The notes under the pieces were generated by a model. That model saw only the letters and a list, made by a program, of their open reading frames with translations, had not been told where the DNA came from and ran no database searches. The translations under genes and the position numbers were made by a program. Positions 60,745-64,000 of a DNA stretch of 64,000 nucleotides are shown here, one piece after another. The stretch comes from Chromatiales bacterium (GTDB lineage: Bacteria > Pseudomonadota > Gammaproteobacteria > Steroidobacterales > GCA-2729495). Position 1 is the stretch's first letter, and each line of letters begins with the position of its first letter. Where the stretch lies: contig JAEUQA010000062.1 of assembly GCA_016789845.1 (NCBI GenBank), positions 62,001 to 126,000 on the forward strand. The letters are read 5' to 3'.

Positions 60745-60840
60745 GGAGTAGGAGCGCCTTGAGGCGCGACCCCCTCCGGCGAGAATCGAGTCCGCGAGTC
60801 TCGAGCCGGAGGGGGTCGCGCCTCAAGGCGCTCCTACTCC
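60745..60840. repeat. REP doublet (BIME-like) forming a 36-bp perfect hairpin
   Basis: Two inverted 36-base arms (60745-60780 and 60805-60840) are perfectly complementary around a 24-base loop. Each arm holds its own small hairpin GCGCC-TTGA-GGCGC and starts GTAGGAGCGCC, the typical REP layout. It lies between two convergent genes and could act as a bidirectional terminator or mRNA stabiliser. Confidence 0.85.
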
Positions 60841-60847
60841 CCGGTTC

Positions 60848-61426
60848 CTAGTTCAGATCCTCGTCCTTGTAGTACTTGGTGCCCTTGGCGGTGAGTTCCG
60901 CCGCGAGACCATCGTCGGTGATCTGGTAGAGGTACACGCCGGGCTTGATGGATATGGCGCCCTCGAGGCCGCCGCCCTTGTCACCGGTCTTGGCGGTCGC
61001 GCCAGCCTGGGCGCCTAGCTCCCAGCCCGAGTTCACGAACGCGTCGAAGTCGGACTTGTTCTGGAAGACCCAGACGAGGCGGAACTTCTTCACGCCTATG
61101 CCGAGGCCCGCCTGGACCTCCACCATCTTCATGAAGGTCTCGGCCTTGGTCTTGTTGTTGACCGCCACGCCCTTGCCCGACCCGCCGCCCGCCAGGAAGA
61201 TCTTCATGCCGAAGTTGCTGAACACGGCATAGCCTGCGGACTTCGCGATGGCGTTCCGGGCCGACGGCTGGGTCTTGTAGAGCTTGTTCAGGGTCTCGGT
61301 GGTGGTCTTGCGGATGTCGGCACGGGCGTCCTCGGCCTTCGATGCGGCGAAGGACGCCGTCGGCAGGGATGCGGAGAGGAGGAAGGCAGCAAGCAGTGCT
61401 GTGCTCCAGGAAAGTCTTGGATTCAT
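60848..61426 (-). CDS. SYLF-domain (YSC84/lipid-binding) exported protein
   Basis: 192 residues. Signal peptide 1-27 (ending SFAA), then a SYLF domain, AKSAGYAVFSNFGMKIFLAGGG and GVAVN, with GVKKFRLVWVFQ and the GGGLEGAISIKPGVYLYQIT end. SYLF proteins bind phosphoinositides in eukaryotes; bacterial ones are periplasmic with unknown function. Its stop lies 7 bases from the REP doublet. Confidence 0.87.
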   Translation of the reverse strand: MNPRLSWSTALLAAFLLSASLPTASFAASKAEDARADIRKTTTETLNKLYKTQPSARNAIAKSAGYAVFSNFGMKIFLAGGGSGKGVAVNNKTKAETFMKMVEVQAGLGIGVKKFRLVWVFQNKSDFDAFVNSGWELGAQAGATAKTGDKGGGLEGAISIKPGVYLYQITDDGLAAELTAKGTKYYKDEDLN

Positions 61427-61492
61427 GAGCGTATTCTCCGTTTTGGCATTTCAATGTCTGGGGCAATCCGGGGTGGTCCCGAAGCAGGCGTT

Positions 61493-62626
61493 CTAGAAGT
61501 ACTTCAGCCACGAGTCGGGATGTTCTGCCTTTACTCTACGGTACCAGAGGCACGCGGGGTATAGGGCCAGGAGCATGACGGCCGCGACCAGATAGGTCGT
61601 GGTTATGTCCCCCGCGCCCCGCAGCCCGAGGTAGGTTGCCGGCACCTCGAACGCCAGGCGATGCGCCAGGTAGAAGAACATGGACGTCTGGCCAAACACC
61701 AGCAGCGGGCCATTGGGTCGAACGCCAATGCGCAGTTCGGCCATCCGGAACGCCGCCAGCCCCAGGCACAGCAGCCCCAGTTCCAGGGCGAAGTACGTCA
61801 GGGACGGCGGGTACTTGCTCACATGCAGCCATTGCTGCCAGGTATCGTCGGCGCGGTGGAGGAACATGTCCCCGTAGCCACCCAGGTACCGGGCGACCAG
61901 AAACACGGCGATGCCCGCGGCACCGGCCACCCACAACACCGATACACCCGATACGCGGCTCTTGCCAGCCTTGTAGTTCAGCAGGTGCCGGCCAAACACC
62001 CAACCGAGCATCATCGCCGCCAGCCAGGGGATGAGGGGGTACTTGATTACCATCGTGTCGGTGCCGTACGTCGCCACCAGCAGCGCGGCGATCGGTGACG
62101 AGGATCCCGGCGGATCCCAGACCCAGCCGGTCGGGATCTCCCCGAGGAAGATCCATGCCAGCGCCAGCCCGGACAGGGCCCAGGTGGGCAGGCGGCGCAG
62201 CGCGGCCATGCAGATCATGGACAGCCCGATGGCGAGCAGCACCTGCAAGGTCCACCGGCCTGACCCAAGCGAGATGATGGTGAGGTCCAGCAGGGCGATG
62301 ATTGCGCCCCGCACGAGGATGAACTTGTCGATCTCCCAGGCATCTTCGCCCTTCGACACCCGCCGCTCCACGCTCAGTGCCAATGAAGTGCCTGCGAGGA
62401 ACACGAACGTCGGTGCGCACAGGTGCGTCATCCAGCGCGTGAAGAATTCGGCAGCGGGTAGCGCCATCGTCGCCGCTTCCGGGTACATGGCCGAATCCAG
62501 GGCCACGTGTTGGCCATCGAAGGCCATGGAGGCGTGGTCGACGACCATCAGCACCATCACGAACCCGCGCATCCAGTCGATGGTCGCGATGCGCTGCGAT
62601 CCTGGCGCGGTCACCGTCCTCGTCAT
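61493..62626 (-). CDS. DUF1624/heparan-alpha-glucosaminide N-acetyltransferase-like membrane protein
   Basis: 377 residues with ten or eleven predicted helices. The N-terminal RIATIDWMRGFVMVLMVVDH contains the conserved D-x-x-R-G and His of the membrane acyltransferase superfamily (HGSNAT/DUF1624), and APTFVFLAGTSLALS follows. Likely transfers an acyl group to an extracytoplasmic sugar or peptidoglycan-like acceptor, but no substrate is known. Confidence 0.85.
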   Translation of the reverse strand: MTRTVTAPGSQRIATIDWMRGFVMVLMVVDHASMAFDGQHVALDSAMYPEAATMALPAAEFFTRWMTHLCAPTFVFLAGTSLALSVERRVSKGEDAWEIDKFILVRGAIIALLDLTIISLGSGRWTLQVLLAIGLSMICMAALRRLPTWALSGLALAWIFLGEIPTGWVWDPPGSSSPIAALLVATYGTDTMVIKYPLIPWLAAMMLGWVFGRHLLNYKAGKSRVSGVSVLWVAGAAGIAVFLVARYLGGYGDMFLHRADDTWQQWLHVSKYPPSLTYFALELGLLCLGLAAFRMAELRIGVRPNGPLLVFGQTSMFFYLAHRLAFEVPATYLGLRGAGDITTTYLVAAVMLLALYPACLWYRRVKAEHPDSWLKYF

Positions 62627-62669
62627 GGCCTGGGTTCCCCCGGGTTGATTGGGCAGTACCTGCCCGTGA

Positions 62670-63515
62670 TCAGTATGCCGTGAGCCCTTCGGCGCGGAAC
62701 ACGGCGACCGCCCGGTCCGCCGCCTCGGCGGTCGGGGCCTCCTGGTCCTGCAGCTTGTAGGGGATCCCGAGCTTCTGCCACTTGTACCGGCCCAGCTGAT
62801 GGAAGGGCAGGACCTCGACGCGCTCCACGTTACCCAGCCCCGCCGCGAAACGCGCGATGCTGGCCAAGTCGGCGGGGTCGTCCGTGAGTCCGGGAACGAG
62901 AACGAAGCGGATCCATACCGGCCGCCTGAGCGCCGCCAGCCGGCGCGCGAAGTCCAGCGTCGGCCCGTGCTCCCTGCCGGTGAGATGCTTGTGGCGCTCG
63001 TCGCCCCAGGCCTTGATGCCGAGCATTACGAGGTCTATGGACCCGAGTTCGGCATCGGTCAGGCGCTCGCCGTAGTAGCCGTTGGTCTCGATCGAGGTGT
63101 GGACGCCCATGCCCTTCGCCTCGGCGAGCAGCTTGGCCACGAAGCGGTCCTGCATCAGGGGTTCGCCACCGCTGATCGTGAGTCCGCCTGACATGACCTT
63201 GAGGCCGTACCGGTACTTGCGCAGCTGTTCGGCGGCCCGGGTCACGGACACGGGGATGCCATTGCGCATCGTCCAGGTATCCGGATTGTGGCAATACATG
63301 CAGCGCCACATGCACCCGGTGGTCCAGGCGACCACCCTGATCCCGGGCCCATCCACGGCGGAACCGGTGGTGAAGGAATGCAGGAACCCCATGTCGCCGC
63401 TCGCGAGCGCCGAGCGAACGTCGGTCTCCGGAACATCGTCCCCGAGGTGGACCCGCATGTCGAAAGGGCTGTTGGCCTCGATCGAGGCCGGCTTCAACTC
63501 CGCTTTCTCTGCCAT
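62670..63515 (-). CDS. pflA: Pyruvate formate-lyase activating enzyme
   Basis: 281 residues. The radical-SAM cluster motif CMWRCMYC (Cys68, Cys72, Cys75), SGGEPL downstream, and NPDTW after the cysteines are as in PflA. It installs the glycyl radical on PflB under anoxia. A 35-40 residue N-terminal extension precedes the usual start at GFLHSF, compared with the enteric enzyme. It lies four bases downstream of pflB. Confidence 0.93.
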   Translation of the reverse strand: MAEKAELKPASIEANSPFDMRVHLGDDVPETDVRSALASGDMGFLHSFTTGSAVDGPGIRVVAWTTGCMWRCMYCHNPDTWTMRNGIPVSVTRAAEQLRKYRYGLKVMSGGLTISGGEPLMQDRFVAKLLAEAKGMGVHTSIETNGYYGERLTDAELGSIDLVMLGIKAWGDERHKHLTGREHGPTLDFARRLAALRRPVWIRFVLVPGLTDDPADLASIARFAAGLGNVERVEVLPFHQLGRYKWQKLGIPYKLQDQEAPTAEAADRAVAVFRAEGLTAY

Positions 63516-63519
63516 GGCA

Positions 63520-64000
63520 TCAGACTCCGTGGAAGGTCCGGTTGATCACGTCCATCTGCTGCTCCCGCGTCAGGCGCACGAAATTGACCGCGTATCCCGA
63601 CACGCGGATCGTGAGCTGGGGATACTTCTCGGGGTGGTCCATGGCATCCATCAGGGTTTCGCGGGTCATCACGTTGATATTCATGTGGAAGCCCGTGGCG
63701 CCGAAGTAGGCGTCCAGAATCGATGTCAGGTTGGTGATGCGGTCGTCAGGCACGCGACCCAGTCCGGTTGGCACCAGCGAGGCCGTCAGTGATATGCCGT
63801 CCTGCGCGTCGCGGTAGGGGATCTTCGCCACAGAGTAGGCCGACGCATGGATGCCGTAGTGGTCCCTGCCGTGCATGGGGTTGGCGCCGGGTGCGAAGGG
63901 CTCGCCCTGGCGGCGACCGTCTGGCGTATTGCCGGTTGCCTTGCCATACACCACGTTCGAGGTAATGGTGAGGATCGACTGCGTGTGTACGGCATTGCGG
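63520..64000 (-). CDS. pflB: Formate C-acetyltransferase (pyruvate formate-lyase), C-terminal part
   Basis: The last 159 residues or so of PflB, cut by the right window edge. They include [28 protein letters not shown], and the glycyl-radical site VSGYAVNF (Gly codon at 63595-63597). The enzyme splits pyruvate plus CoA into acetyl-CoA and formate during fermentation. The radical glycine and the C-terminal NRTFH end are intact, and pflA follows directly. Confidence 0.95.
   Translation of the reverse strand, partial: RNAVHTQSILTITSNVVYGKATGNTPDGRRQGEPFAPGANPMHGRDHYGIHASAYSVAKIPYRDAQDGISLTASLVPTGLGRVPDDRITNLTSILDAYFGATGFHMNINVMTRETLMDAMDHPEKYPQLTIRVSGYAVNFVRLTREQQMDVINRTFHGV

Overview
The window is a very gene-dense, high-GC piece of a Gram-negative chromosome. 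Outer-membrane proteins (a TonB receptor, a DcaP-like porin, a NodT-type channel), periplasmic c-type cytochromes and many lipoproteins show the Gram-negative envelope. A REP-associated tyrosine transposase, a REP doublet, YibI/YibH, YdiK and PflB relatives and a PmrA/QseB-type operator point to a GC-rich, gammaproteobacterium-like organism. The genus cannot be fixed from the sequence. No rRNA, tRNA, CRISPR array, prophage or plasmid function was seen, and no gene-free stretch exceeds 300 bases.

Layout. 1-5287 (minus): one tightly packed operon of phosphoribosyltransferase, PEBP-like protein, acetate-CoA ligase, and E1-alpha, E1-beta and E2 (cut by the window edge) of a pyruvate-dehydrogenase-type complex. 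5451-9852 (plus): a PAS histidine kinase and LuxR-type regulator, a train of overlapping BON, PilZ and DUF2934 genes, and a zinc alcohol dehydrogenase. 9871-15191 (minus): hsp20 with a divergent groEL, then a DUF1838 protein coupled to a TVP38/disulfide-reductase fusion. 15297-19998 (plus): a small membrane protein, a serine hydrolase, and a DUF1924/diheme/cytochrome b561 module run with an OmpR-type two-component pair and preceded by a CTTAAG-N5-CTTAAG box.

20056-26484 (minus) is a seven-gene, edge-to-edge operon: two flavin-reductase-like proteins, a luciferase-like monooxygenase (LLM), an alpha/beta hydrolase, a polytopic membrane protein, an NmrA-like reductase and a lipoprotein. Divergent from it are an MFS transporter and a second LLM. 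After a transposase element come a Met-rich protein, an acyltransferase, a third LLM, a MetA-pathway-type outer-membrane transporter and a TonB receptor. Together they look like an undescribed uptake and oxidation pathway for a hydrophobic or aromatic-like substrate.

36529-44752: DUF481 protein, a 106-residue unknown with PPK2, a YibI/YibH/NodT set, an unlisted 55-residue membrane protein, a SulP transporter and a TetR regulator. 45047-54841: porin, periplasmic glutaminase, a long PLP decarboxylase, AspT-type antiporter, aspartate 4-decarboxylase and periplasmic asparaginase. This set would feed Gln, Asn and Asp into decarboxylation/antiport cycles that consume protons. 54877-64000: YdiK-like protein, calcium/proton antiporter, a DUF3300/DUF2950/VOC/lipoprotein group, a REP doublet, a SYLF protein, a DUF1624 membrane protein, and PflA with the C-terminal end of PflB.

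Read as a whole, much of the window (PDH plus acetate activation at one end, PFL at the other, PPK2, amino-acid decarboxylation, Hsp20/GroEL, BON and DUF2934 proteins, alcohol dehydrogenase) fits an energy-limitation, low-oxygen and stress island. That reading is inference from gene content.
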